Position numbers and translations under genes: made by a program. A stretch of 62,005 nucleotides of DNA from DASSKF01 sp035690725 (lineage in GTDB: Bacteria > Actinomycetota > Actinomycetes > Actinomycetales > Dermatophilaceae): NCBI GenBank assembly GCA_035690725.1, contig DASSKF010000033.1, positions 1-62,005 of the forward strand, in the 5' to 3' direction. Below the pieces are notes generated by a model, which was not told the origin of the DNA, searched no databases, and worked only from the letters and a program-made list of their open reading frames with translations. Of the stretch, positions 19,498 through 28,270 are shown piece after piece; position 1 is the stretch's first letter, and each line of letters opens with the position of its first letter.

Positions 19498-20601
19498 TCA
19501 GCCCTCGAGTCCGAGGGCCGCCGCGGCCGAGTACGCGTCGACGGGGACCCGCACGGGCTGGACGTCCGCGCCGTCGGCCTCCTTGAGCGCCCACTGCGGG
19601 TCCTTCAGGCCGTGGCCGGTCACCGTGCAGACGACCGTGGCGCCCCCGGGCACCTGCCCCGCCTCGTGCGCCGCGAGCAGCCCGGCGACGCTCGCCGCCG
19701 ACGCGGGCTCGACGAAGATGCCCTCGCGCCGGGACAGCAGCCGGTGCGCGGCGAGGATCTGCGCGTCGGTCACCGCGTCGATGCGGCCAGCGGAGTCGTC
19801 GCGGGCCTGCTCGGCCAGCCGCCAGGACGCGGGGTTGCCGATGCGGATCGCGGTGGCGACCGTGTCGGGCTCGTCCACCGGGTGGCCGAGGACGATCGGT
19901 GCGGCGCCGGCGGCCTGGAACCCCCACATCCGCGGCAGCCGGGTGGACCGGCTGCCCGCGGCCTCGGCGCCGGGCGTGCCGTCGCGGTACTCGCGGTAGC
20001 CGCGCCAGTACGCCGTGATGTTTCCGGCGTTGCCGACCGGGACGCAGTGGATGTCGGGGGCGTCCCCGAGGACGTCGACCACCTCGAAGGACGCCGTCTT
20101 CTGCCCCTCGATCCGAGCCGGGTTGACCGAGTTGACCAGCTCGACCGGGTAGGCCTCGGCGAGCTTGCGGGCGAGGGTCAGGCAGTCGTCGAAGTTGCCG
20201 TCCACCTGCAGCAGGGTCGCGCCGTGGGCGATCGCCTGGCTCAGCTTGCCCAGCGCGATCTTGCCGTCGGGCACCAGCACGCCGCACGTCATACCGGCCT
20301 TGGTGGCGTAGGCAGCGGCCGACGCGCTCGTGTTGCCGGTCGACGCGCAGATCACCGCCTTGGCCCCCTTGCCGGCCGCGACCGAGATGGCGGTCGTCAT
20401 CCCGCGGTCCTTGAACGAGCCCGTGGGGTTGAGGCCCTCGTACTTGACGAACACCCGGGCGCCGGTGACCTCGGACAGGTGCTCGGCGGGGATGAGCGGC
20501 GTGCCGCCCTCCCCGAGGGTGACGACCGGTGCACCCGCGAGCGAGGGGAGGCGGTCGGCGTACTCGCGGATCACGCCCTGCCACTGACGTGCCATGCTCA
20601 C
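19498..20601 (-). CDS. thrC: Threonine synthase
   Basis: PLP enzyme converting O-phosphohomoserine to threonine. In the 367-residue product the cofactor lysine is in NPTGSFKDRGM, the phosphate-binding loop is PVGNAGNITAYW, and STGNTSASAAAYA binds substrate. The length places it in the shorter class common in actinobacteria. Its start overlaps the hom stop by four bases. It begins MSMARQWQGVIREY; a second Met two codons later is an alternative start. Confidence 0.95.
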   Translation of the reverse strand: MSMARQWQGVIREYADRLPSLAGAPVVTLGEGGTPLIPAEHLSEVTGARVFVKYEGLNPTGSFKDRGMTTAISVAAGKGAKAVICASTGNTSASAAAYATKAGMTCGVLVPDGKIALGKLSQAIAHGATLLQVDGNFDDCLTLARKLAEAYPVELVNSVNPARIEGQKTASFEVVDVLGDAPDIHCVPVGNAGNITAYWRGYREYRDGTPGAEAAGSRSTRLPRMWGFQAAGAAPIVLGHPVDEPDTVATAIRIGNPASWRLAEQARDDSAGRIDAVTDAQILAAHRLLSRREGIFVEPASAASVAGLLAAHEAGQVPGGATVVCTVTGHGLKDPQWALKEADGADVQPVRVPVDAYSAAAALGLEG

Positions 20602-21959
20602 GCCCCCTCGACCCGCAGCACCGACCGGACACTGCGCACCTGCTCCAGCGAGGACAGTGCCTCGACCGTCGCCGCGAAGGCACCGTCGGAGGCGGTGTGC
20701 GTCACGACGACCAGCCGCGCGCTCCCCTCACCCCCGTGCTCGCTCGCACCGGCGGCGGCCGCCGGTTCGACCAGCTCCTGGCGCACGCCCTCCAGCGAGA
20801 TGCCGTGCTCGGCGAACACCGACGCCACCGTGGCCAGCACGCCGGGGCGGTCGAGGACGTCGAGGCTGACGTGGTAGCGGGTCCGTGCCCGGCTCACCGG
20901 GAGGACCGGCAGGTCCGCGTATGCCGACTCGCCGGGTCCGCGCTGCCCCTCCACCCGGTGCCGCGCCACCGCGACCAGGTCCCCGAGCACCGCGGAGGCC
21001 GTGGGCTCCCCGCCCGCGCCCGGTCCGTAGAACATCAGCTGCCCGGCCGCGCGTGCCTCGACGAACACGGCGTTGAAGGCGCCGTGGACGCCGGCGAGCG
21101 GGTGCGCCCGGGGCACCAGCGCCGGGTGCACGCGCACCCCGATGCCCTCGCCGCCGTCCTCGGTGGGGGTGCGCTCGCAGATCGCGAGCAGCTTGATGAC
21201 GTGGCCCATCTGGGCTGCGGCGGCGACGTCCTCGGTGGTGATCGACATGATCCCCTGCCGGTGCACCTGGCTGGCCGAGACCCGGGTGTGGAAGGCCAGG
21301 GAGGCCAGCAGGGCCGCCTTCGCGGCGGCGTCGTAGCCGTCCACGTCCGCGGTGGGGTCGGCCTCGGCGTAGCCGAGCTCCTGGGCCTGGTGCAGGGCGT
21401 CGTGCAGGTCGGCACCGGTGCGGTCCATCTGGTCGAGGACGTAGTTGGTGGTCCCGTTGACGATGCCGAGCACCCGGTCGATGTGGTCACCGGCGAGCGA
21501 CTCCCCGATCGGCCGAAGCAGCGGGATGGCGCCGGCGACGGCCGCCTCGTAGTAGAGATCCACCCCCTGGGCCCGGGCCTCCTCGTAGAGCTCGGGGCCG
21601 TGGTCGGCGAGCAGCGCCTTGTTCGCCGTCACGACGCTCGCGCCGTGCTTGAGCGCGCGCTGGATCAGCGTGCGGGCCGGTTCGATACCGCCCATCAGCT
21701 CCACGACGACGTCGGCGCGCGCGACGAGCTCCTCGGCATCGGTCGTGAGCAGCTGGGGGTCCACACCCGGTGTGAGCGGCCGGTCGGTGCTGCGGACCGC
21801 GACACCGACCAGCTGCAGCCGGGCGCCGACCCGGGCCGTCAGGTCGGCCTGCCGTTCGCTGAGCAGCCTCGCGACGGCTGACCCCACGACGCCGCACCCC
21901 AGGAGGGCGATGCGCAACGACGGCTGCTGTCCGGTCGGGTCCGGCTGGGCGCTGGTCAA
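20598..21959 (-). CDS. hom: Homoserine dehydrogenase with C-terminal ACT domain
   Basis: Reduces aspartate semialdehyde to homoserine with NAD(P)H, the branch point for threonine and methionine. The 453 residues contain the NAD(P) loop LLGCGVVGSAVARLL, catalytic-domain signatures TANKALLADHG and GIVNGTTNYVLDQM, and a C-terminal ACT domain (about the last 95 residues, VLDRPGVLATVASVFAEHG), the usual site of threonine feedback. The TTG at 21959 is preceded by GAGGAG and lies 16 bases after the lysA stop; a longer open frame upstream overlaps lysA and is not supported. Confidence 0.94.
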   Translation of the reverse strand: MTSAQPDPTGQQPSLRIALLGCGVVGSAVARLLSERQADLTARVGARLQLVGVAVRSTDRPLTPGVDPQLLTTDAEELVARADVVVELMGGIEPARTLIQRALKHGASVVTANKALLADHGPELYEEARAQGVDLYYEAAVAGAIPLLRPIGESLAGDHIDRVLGIVNGTTNYVLDQMDRTGADLHDALHQAQELGYAEADPTADVDGYDAAAKAALLASLAFHTRVSASQVHRQGIMSITTEDVAAAAQMGHVIKLLAICERTPTEDGGEGIGVRVHPALVPRAHPLAGVHGAFNAVFVEARAAGQLMFYGPGAGGEPTASAVLGDLVAVARHRVEGQRGPGESAYADLPVLPVSRARTRYHVSLDVLDRPGVLATVASVFAEHGISLEGVRQELVEPAAAAGASEHGGEGSARLVVVTHTASDGAFAATVEALSSLEQVRSVRSVLRVEGA

Positions 21960-21975
21960 TTCGGTGCTCCTCGGT

Positions 21976-23349
21976 TCAGTCGGCGTCCAGGGCCAACAGG
22001 TCGTCGATCGTCTCGCGCCGGACGATCGCCCGGCTCTGCCCGTCACGCAGCGCGACGACCGGTGGGCGCGGGACGTGGTTGTACTGGCTGGCGAGGCTGC
22101 GGCAGTAGGCGCCGGTGCCCGGGACGGCCAGCAGGTCGCCCGGCGCCACGTCGGCGGGGAGCCGGCTGTCGCGGACGACCACGTCGCCGGTCTCGCAGTG
22201 CTTGCCCACCACCCGGGCGAGCACCGAGTCCTCCGACCCGGTGCGATCGGCGAGCACGCACGAGTAGTCGGCGTCGTAGAGCGCGGGCCGGATGTTGTCG
22301 CTCATCCCGCCGTCCACCGCCACGTAGGTGCGGGACACGCCGCCGTCGAGGTCGACCCGCTTGACGGTGCCGACGCGGTAGAGGGTGAACGTGGTGGGCC
22401 CGACCACCGCACGGCCCGGCTCGACCGAGATGTGGGGCACGGCAACCGATCTCGCCGCGCACTCGCGCCGCACCACGTCCGCGAGCCCCCGTGCCAGCTC
22501 CTGCGGGGTCAGCGGGTCCTGGTCGCTGCCGTAGGCGATGCCGAAGCCTCCGCCGAGGTCGAGCTCGGCCGGCTCGCCGTGCCGCCGGGCGACCTCGGCG
22601 TGCAGCCCGACCAGCCGGGCCGCGGCGACCTCGAACCCGTCGAGGTCGAAGATCTGGCTACCGATGTGCGAGTGCAGGCCGAGCAGGTGCAGCCGGTCCC
22701 GGCGCTGCAGGACCCGGTCCGCCGCTTCAGCGGCGCGGCCACCCGAGAGGGAGAAGCCGAACTTCTGGTCCTCGTGGGCGGTGGCGACGTACTCGTGGGT
22801 GTGCGCCTCGACGCCGGTCGTCACGCGAATCATCACGGGGGCGACCACGCCGAGCCGGGTCGCCGCCTCGACGACCCGCTCGATCTCGTCGAAGGAGTCG
22901 AGCACGATCCGGCCGACCCCGTGGCGCAGGGCCGCCTCGATCTCGTCAAGCCCCTTGTTGTTGCCGTGCAAGGCGATTCGCTCGCCCGGCAGCCCGGCCC
23001 GGACAGCCACCGCCAGCTCCCCGCCGGTGCACACGTCGAGGGACAGCCCCTCCTCGGCCACCCACTGGGCCACCGCGGTGCACAGGAACGCCTTGCCGGC
23101 GTAGAAGACGTCGGCGCCGGTGTCGGCGAACGCCTCGGAGAACGCCGCCCGGAAGGCCCGCGCACGACCCCGGAAGTCCTCCTCGTCCATCAGGTATGCC
23201 GGGGTCCCCCACTGATCGGCCAGCTCCCGGACGTCCTGTCCGGCCACCTCGAGCGCGCCCTGGTCGTTCCGGCGCACCGAGGCGGCCCACAGTCGCGGGT
23301 CGAGGGCGGCGCTCGTGGGCACGGCGGTGTCCCGGTCGACCGGTGCCAT
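21976..23349 (-). CDS. lysA: Diaminopimelate decarboxylase
   Basis: Last step of lysine synthesis: meso-diaminopimelate to lysine, PLP-dependent. The 457 residues show the Schiff-base lysine in DVFYAGKAFLC, HSHIGSQ, the glycine loop ELDLGGGFGIAY, the substrate-binding CETGD and YNHVPRP near the C-terminus. The ATG overlaps the argS stop (TGATG), giving coupled translation and the familiar actinobacterial order argS-lysA-hom-thrC-thrB. Confidence 0.95.
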   Translation of the reverse strand: MAPVDRDTAVPTSAALDPRLWAASVRRNDQGALEVAGQDVRELADQWGTPAYLMDEEDFRGRARAFRAAFSEAFADTGADVFYAGKAFLCTAVAQWVAEEGLSLDVCTGGELAVAVRAGLPGERIALHGNNKGLDEIEAALRHGVGRIVLDSFDEIERVVEAATRLGVVAPVMIRVTTGVEAHTHEYVATAHEDQKFGFSLSGGRAAEAADRVLQRRDRLHLLGLHSHIGSQIFDLDGFEVAAARLVGLHAEVARRHGEPAELDLGGGFGIAYGSDQDPLTPQELARGLADVVRRECAARSVAVPHISVEPGRAVVGPTTFTLYRVGTVKRVDLDGGVSRTYVAVDGGMSDNIRPALYDADYSCVLADRTGSEDSVLARVVGKHCETGDVVVRDSRLPADVAPGDLLAVPGTGAYCRSLASQYNHVPRPPVVALRDGQSRAIVRRETIDDLLALDAD

Positions 23350-25004
23350 CAGAGTCGCTCCGGGGCCGAGACGCCCAGCAGGCCGAGACCGTTGGCGATC
23401 ACCTGGCGGGTGGCATCGCTGAGCCACAGCCGGGTGCGGTGCAGATCCGTGACCTCCTCGTCCGCGTCCCGGGGCCGGACGCGGCACTCGTCGTACCACT
23501 TGTGGAACCGGGCCGCGAGGTCCTCGAGGTAGCGCGCCACCCGGTGCGGCTCCCGCAGCTCCGCCGCCTGGGCGACGACCCGGGGGTAGTCACCGAGGGT
23601 GGCGAGCAGCAGCGACTCGGTCTCGTGGCCGAGCAGCGCGGGGTCGAAACCGTCCTCCCGGCGGACGCCGTCCTCCGCGGCGAGCCGCGCGATGTTGCAG
23701 GTCCGCGCGTGGGCGTACTGCACGTAGAACACGGGGTTCTCGTTCGTGCGCCGGGCCAGCAGGTCGAGGTCGACGTCGATGTTGCTGTCGGAGGAGGAGC
23801 GGGTGAGCGCGTAGCGCGCCGCGTCGACACCGACCGCCTCGACGAGGTCCTCGAGCACCACGACCGTGCCGGCCCGCTTGCTCATCCGCACCGGCTGCCC
23901 GTCGCGGACGAGGTTGACCATCTGGCCGATGAGGATCTCGAGGTTGACGCCCGGCTCGTCACCGAAGGCCGCGCACATGGCCATCATCCGCTGGACGTAG
24001 CCGTGGTGGTCGGCGCCGAGCATGATGATCGCCCGGTCGAACCCCCGCTCGCGCTTGTCCAGGTAGTAGGCCAGGTCCCCGGAGATGTACGCCGGGGTCC
24101 GGTCCGACTTGACCACCACCCGGTCCTTGTCGTCCCCGTAGTCGGTCGTGCGCAGCCAGAGCGCCCCGTCCTGCTCGTACACCTTCCCGAGCTCGGTGAG
24201 CCGGTCGACGGCGCGCTGGACGGCACCGGACTCGTGCAGCGAGTTCTCGTGGAGGTAGACGTCGAAGTCGACCCCGAAGTCGTGCAGCGACTGCTGGATC
24301 TCGCCGAACATCAGCTCGACCCCGACCGCCCGGAAGCGCTCCTGCGCCTCGGGATCCGGAAGGCCCAGGACGCCCGGCTCGCGCTCCTGGACCCGGGCCG
24401 CGATGTCGGTGATGTAGGCACCGGCGTAGCCGTCCTCCGGGGTCGGCCTGCCCCGCGCCGCCGCCAGCAGGGACCGCGCGAACCGGTCGATCTGGGCGCC
24501 GTGGTCGTTGAAGTAGTACTCCCGGGTCACCTCCGCGCCCACGGCGGCGAGCACCCGGGCGAGGCTGTCACCGACCGCTGCCCAGCGGGTCCCCCCGAGG
24601 TGGATCGGGCCGGTCGGGTTCGCCGAGACGAACTCCAGGTTGACGCGCTGGCCGCGGGCGCTGTCGCTGGTGCCGTAGTCCGGGCCCGCCTCGACGACGG
24701 TCCGGGCCAGCTGCCCCGCCGAGGACGGGTCCAGCGTGATGTTGAGGAAGCCGGGCCCGGCCACCTCGACGGCCTTGACGCCGGCCGTCCCGGCCAGCCG
24801 GTCGGCGACGCGGGCAGCCAGCTCGCGGGGCGGCATACCGGCGGGCTTGGCGAGCCGCAGCGCCAGGTTGGTCGACCAGTCCCCGTGCTCCCGGTTGCGC
24901 GGCCGCTCGACCGTGATCGCCGACGGCGGCGGGGCCTCGAACCCGGGGCCGACGACGTCGACGAGGGCACGGTGGAGTGCGTCAGCGAGGTCTTCGGGGG
25001 TCAC
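23349..25004 (-). CDS. argS: Arginyl-tRNA synthetase
   Basis: Class I synthetase charging tRNA-Arg, 551 residues. The HIGH motif is present as HLGG (ANPTGPIHLGGTRW), the KMSK-type loop as VRMSKRAGT, with an N-terminal Add1 domain (about 1-95) and a C-terminal DALR anticodon-binding domain. The GTG at 25004 overlaps the stop of the upstream response regulator by four bases. A tRNA-Arg(CCG) gene lies about 530 bases away on the other strand. Confidence 0.95.
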   Translation of the reverse strand: MTPEDLADALHRALVDVVGPGFEAPPPSAITVERPRNREHGDWSTNLALRLAKPAGMPPRELAARVADRLAGTAGVKAVEVAGPGFLNITLDPSSAGQLARTVVEAGPDYGTSDSARGQRVNLEFVSANPTGPIHLGGTRWAAVGDSLARVLAAVGAEVTREYYFNDHGAQIDRFARSLLAAARGRPTPEDGYAGAYITDIAARVQEREPGVLGLPDPEAQERFRAVGVELMFGEIQQSLHDFGVDFDVYLHENSLHESGAVQRAVDRLTELGKVYEQDGALWLRTTDYGDDKDRVVVKSDRTPAYISGDLAYYLDKRERGFDRAIIMLGADHHGYVQRMMAMCAAFGDEPGVNLEILIGQMVNLVRDGQPVRMSKRAGTVVVLEDLVEAVGVDAARYALTRSSSDSNIDVDLDLLARRTNENPVFYVQYAHARTCNIARLAAEDGVRREDGFDPALLGHETESLLLATLGDYPRVVAQAAELREPHRVARYLEDLAARFHKWYDECRVRPRDADEEVTDLHRTRLWLSDATRQVIANGLGLLGVSAPERL

Positions 25005-25456
25005 TCGGACGATTCTAGGGTGGCCCCGCGCTCGCCTCCGGACCGTCTCACGTCGAGCAGCTGGGCGATGATCGCCAGCAGCCGCTGCGGGTCGAACGGC
25101 TTGGCGACGAAGGCGTCGACCCCGGCACGGACCGCGCGCTCCCGGTCGACGTTCTGGACCGAGGCGGTGACCATCACGATCGGCAGGCCGGCCAGCCGGG
25201 GGGTGTGCCGGATGGTGTGGACCGTCTCCCAGCCGTCCACCCCGGGCATGAGGGCATCCAAGGTGACCAGGTCGGGGGGGGCGGCCTCCCCGCACAGGAT
25301 GTCCAGCGCCTCCTGGCCGGTGGTCGCCTCGTCCACCTGGTACCCCTCCAGCTCGAGGTTGAGCCGGAGCAGGGATCGGATCGACTCCATGTCGTCGCAG
25401 ATGAGGATGCGGGCCGACGTCGCATCGGGCGGGTGCCCGCCGTCGCCCGGTTCCAT
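25001..25456 (-). CDS. Single-domain response regulator coupled to argS
   Basis: A 151-residue receiver with no output domain. Asp21/Asp22, phospho-acceptor Asp67 (LVTLDALMP), a Thr in MVTAS and Lys in VAKPF are intact, so it should be phosphorylatable. It is the first gene of the argS-lysA-hom-thrC-thrB operon, overlapping argS by four bases; no kinase gene is adjacent. It probably starts translation on a leaderless mRNA: TAGAGT ends seven bases upstream of the ATG and there is no ribosome-binding site. Confidence 0.9.
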   Translation of the reverse strand: MEPGDGGHPPDATSARILICDDMESIRSLLRLNLELEGYQVDEATTGQEALDILCGEAAPPDLVTLDALMPGVDGWETVHTIRHTPRLAGLPIVMVTASVQNVDRERAVRAGVDAFVAKPFDPQRLLAIIAQLLDVRRSGGERGATLESSE

Positions 25457-25463
25457 GGCAGTG

Positions 25464-25469
25464 ACTCTA
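25464..25469 (-). promoter_or_regulatory. Likely -10 element of the leaderless response regulator-argS-thr operon
   Basis: TAGAGT (TANNNT) on the minus strand, seven bases before the ATG at 25456, at the spacing that puts the transcription start at or next to the start codon. No convincing -35 hexamer is visible. Confidence 0.5.
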
Positions 25470-25538
25470 GGCTGCTAGTCTCTCCGGCGCGCCACAACGC
25501 CCCCGATCGATACGATGAGGGGGCGCCAACGGCGCACG

Positions 25539-25610
25539 GCCCCCGTAGCTCAGGGGATAGAGCACCGCCCTCCGGAGGCGGGAGCGCAGGTTCGAATCCT
25601 GCCGGGGGCG
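25539..25610 (+). tRNA. tRNA-Arg, anticodon CCG
   Basis: A complete 72-base cloverleaf: acceptor GCCCCCG/CGGGGGC with discriminator G, D arm GCTC/GAGC, anticodon stem CCGCC/GGCGG with loop CTCCGGA (anticodon CCG), 4-base variable loop and T arm GCAGG-TTCGAAT-CCTGC. The 3' CCA is not encoded (CCG follows). It reads the CGG codon, frequent in this genome, and lies divergent from the response regulator-argS operon. Confidence 0.97.
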
Positions 25611-25637
25611 CCGAAGGGCCGGCGGCTGGCCTTCGGC
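25610..25637 (+). terminator. Hairpin directly after tRNA-Arg
   Basis: GCCGAAGG and CCTTCGGC arms (8-bp stem, inner GCC/GGC partly pairing) start at the last tRNA base. A plausible terminator for the tRNA transcript. Confidence 0.6.
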
Positions 25638-25723
25638 GTTCGCGGCAGAAGCAACAGAGCTGTCGGACGAGTGAGGAACGAGCTCGGACGACTGCTCGAC
25701 GGGGGCGCCGATCCGCCGTCAGT

Positions 25724-26761
25724 TCAGCGCTGGCTGGCGTCCGACACCTCTCCCACCAGCTCCTCGAGCACGTCCTCGAGGAACACCACGCCAGAGACGC
25801 CGCCCTCGCCGTCGACGACCCGGCCCAGGTGGGCGCCGGTCCGCTGCATCGTCGACAGCACGTCCTCGACCTCGTCGTCCTCGGAGACGGTGGCGAGGCG
25901 CCGGATCCGCTTCGGCGGGATCGGCTCGTCGTGCTGCTCGCCCACGGCGTAGAGCACGTCCTTGAGGTGGATGTAGCCCACGACGTCACCGGCCGGGTCG
26001 GTCACCGGGTAGCGGGAGAACCCGCGCTTGGCGACGAGGCGCTCGAGGTCGCTCGGCGTCGCGCCGACCCGCAGGGTCACCACGTCGTCGGCCGGCACCG
26101 CGACGTCCCGCGCCACCCGGTCGCTGAACTCCAGCGCGCCCCGGACGAGTCCGTGCTGCTCCTCCTCGATCAGGCCCTCGCGGCGGCTCTCGGCGACGAT
26201 CAGCCCGACCTCCTCGGCGGTGAACGCCGCCTCCACCTCGTCCCGCGGCTCCACCCCGAAGAGGCGCACCAGCCGCTTGGCCAGCCGCTCCATGAGCCGC
26301 ACGATCGGGCGCAGGGCCTTGGTCAGGTAGAGCAGGGGCGGGGCGAGCAGCAGGGCGGCGGTGTCGGGGCCGACGATGGCGAGGTTCTTCGGCACCATCT
26401 CCCCGATGACGACGTGGCAGTAGGCCACGACCAGCAGCGCGAGGACGAGGGCGACCGGGTTGCTGAACTCCCCCGGGAGCCCGGCGGTGTCGAGCAGCGG
26501 GTGCAGGATCTCGTCGAGCGCGGCCTCGGCGACGGCGCCGAGCAGCAGTGAGCACACGGTGATCCCGAGCTGGGCGGTCGTGAGCAGCGAGGAGACGCGC
26601 TCGAGTGCCTGCAGGGCGATCTGGGCGCGCTTGCTGCCCTCGGCCGCCATCGGCTCGAGCTGGGAGCGCCGGGCGGCCATGACGGAGAACTCGGCGCCGA
26701 CGAAGAACGCGTTGCCGAGCAGGAACAGCAGGGACAGCCACAGTGCGGCGGCGTGGCTCAC
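25724..26761 (-). CDS. CNNM/CorC-type membrane protein with CBS pair (second of two)
   Basis: A 345-residue protein of the hemolysin C/CorC/CNNM family. An N-terminal DUF21 region with four hydrophobic segments (about 1-165; ends in GEMVPKNLAI, the family marker) is followed by two CBS motifs (about 200-330). The long transporter-associated C-terminal domain of its neighbour is missing, so it is a short form. CNNM/CorC proteins are linked to Mg2+/Co2+ efflux. The GTG at 26761 overlaps the stop of the preceding paralogue by four bases; the unbroken open frame extending far upstream is antisense to other genes and not real. Confidence 0.88.
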   Translation of the reverse strand: MSHAAALWLSLLFLLGNAFFVGAEFSVMAARRSQLEPMAAEGSKRAQIALQALERVSSLLTTAQLGITVCSLLLGAVAEAALDEILHPLLDTAGLPGEFSNPVALVLALLVVAYCHVVIGEMVPKNLAIVGPDTAALLLAPPLLYLTKALRPIVRLMERLAKRLVRLFGVEPRDEVEAAFTAEEVGLIVAESRREGLIEEEQHGLVRGALEFSDRVARDVAVPADDVVTLRVGATPSDLERLVAKRGFSRYPVTDPAGDVVGYIHLKDVLYAVGEQHDEPIPPKRIRRLATVSEDDEVEDVLSTMQRTGAHLGRVVDGEGGVSGVVFLEDVLEELVGEVSDASQR

Positions 26762-28122
26762 GGCTGCTCCCCCCCGCTGCGCGCGGCCCAGACGTCGAAG
26801 GCTCCGAAGTCCCCGAGCCCCTCCGCGCCCTCGACCCGGCGCAGGCGCAGCCGGTCCACCCGGCGTCCGTCCATGGCGCTCACCCGCAGCGTCCACCCGG
26901 GCACCCGCACCTCGTCGTCGACGACCGGCACGCGCCCCAGCACCGCCATGACGAAGCCGCCCACCGTCTCGTATGCCGACCCGTCGGGGACCGCAGCCCC
27001 GATCCGGTCGCGCACCTCGTCCGGACGCCACAGCCCGGGCACCGTCCAGGACCCGTCCACCATGGCGCGCCCGGTCGTCTGGCCGGGGTCGTGCTCGTCG
27101 CTGACGTCCCCGACGATCTCCTCGATCACGTCCTCGAGGGTCACCACGCCGGAGGTGCCGCCGTACTCGTCCACGACCACCGCCATCTGGAAGCCGGCCT
27201 CGCGCAGCAGCAGCAGCAGCGGGTCGAGGCGGATCGTCTCCGGCACGAGCACGGGATCGACCATGAGCGCCGAGACGGGGACCTCGGTGCGCCGGGAGTG
27301 CGGCACGGCGATCGCGCGCTTGACGTGCACCAGTCCGTCGACGTCGTCCCAGTCGTCGCCGATCACGGGGAACCGGGAGTGCCCGGTCTCCCGGGCGAGC
27401 TCGAGCACGTCCTCGGCCGACGCCGTGCGCTCGATCGCGCTGGAGCGCACGCGCGGGCTCATCACGTCGGCGGCGGTGCGCTCGCCGAAGCCGAGGGAGC
27501 GGGTCACCAGCCGGGCGGTCCCCTCCTCCAGGGTGCCGACCTGGGCGGAGCGGCGGACCAGCGAGGACAGCTCCTGGGGCGTGCGCGCCCCCGACAGCTC
27601 CTCCTGCGGCTGGATGCCGACGGCGCGCAGCAGCAGGTTGGCCGACCCGTTGAGCAGCACGATGAGCGGCCGGGTCACCAGGCCGAAGATCCGGACCGGG
27701 ACCGCGACGACCTTGGCGGTCGGCAGCGGGGCGGAGATGCCGAGGAACTGCGGCAGCAGCTCGCCGAGCACCATCGAGAAGGCGGTGGCGAGCACCAGCG
27801 CCAGGGCGGTGGCGACCGGTGCCGCCGCGTTCGGGGACAGGCCGGCGAGCTCGAGCGGCACCTCGAGCAGCCGGCCCACCGACGGCTCGACGATGTAGCC
27901 GAGCACCAGGGTGGTCAGGGTGATCCCGACCTGGGCGGCGGACAGCTGGGTGGACAGGCTCCGCAGCGAGGTGAGGACCGGCGCGGCCCGGGTGTCGCCC
28001 TCGGCGATGGCCCGCTGCACGGCCGGCTTGTCGAGTGCGACGAGTGAGAACTCGGTCGCCACGAAGACGGCCGTGCCGGCAGTCAGCAGGACGCCGGCGA
28101 GGACGAGCAACCACTCGGTCAT
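26758..28122 (-). CDS. CNNM/CorC-type membrane protein with CBS pair and CorC_HlyC domain (first of two)
   Basis: A 454-residue paralogue of the next gene: DUF21 transmembrane region (about 1-180, with GELLPQFLGI), two CBS motifs (about 215-340, VVVDEYGGTSGVVTLED) and a C-terminal CorC_HlyC domain (about 350-440, YETVGGFVMAVLGRVP). Tandem paired genes of this family are usual in actinobacteria and suggest a heteromeric transporter. A TAGGAT element ends nine bases before the ATG with no ribosome-binding site, pointing to a leaderless or nearly leaderless mRNA. Confidence 0.9.
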   Translation of the reverse strand: MTEWLLVLAGVLLTAGTAVFVATEFSLVALDKPAVQRAIAEGDTRAAPVLTSLRSLSTQLSAAQVGITLTTLVLGYIVEPSVGRLLEVPLELAGLSPNAAAPVATALALVLATAFSMVLGELLPQFLGISAPLPTAKVVAVPVRIFGLVTRPLIVLLNGSANLLLRAVGIQPQEELSGARTPQELSSLVRRSAQVGTLEEGTARLVTRSLGFGERTAADVMSPRVRSSAIERTASAEDVLELARETGHSRFPVIGDDWDDVDGLVHVKRAIAVPHSRRTEVPVSALMVDPVLVPETIRLDPLLLLLREAGFQMAVVVDEYGGTSGVVTLEDVIEEIVGDVSDEHDPGQTTGRAMVDGSWTVPGLWRPDEVRDRIGAAVPDGSAYETVGGFVMAVLGRVPVVDDEVRVPGWTLRVSAMDGRRVDRLRLRRVEGAEGLGDFGAFDVWAARSGGEQP

Positions 28123-28270
28123 AGCGGGAGCATCCTATGCGCGGCCGCGGTCTCCCCCGAGCGACGGAGGGGATGCCACGGCCGACGCGGCGATCTCCGT
28201 CGCATGGTGGTTGCCCTGCCGTGGGGTGAGGGTGATGAGATGGAGCCATGACCACACGTGGGGGACTGCG

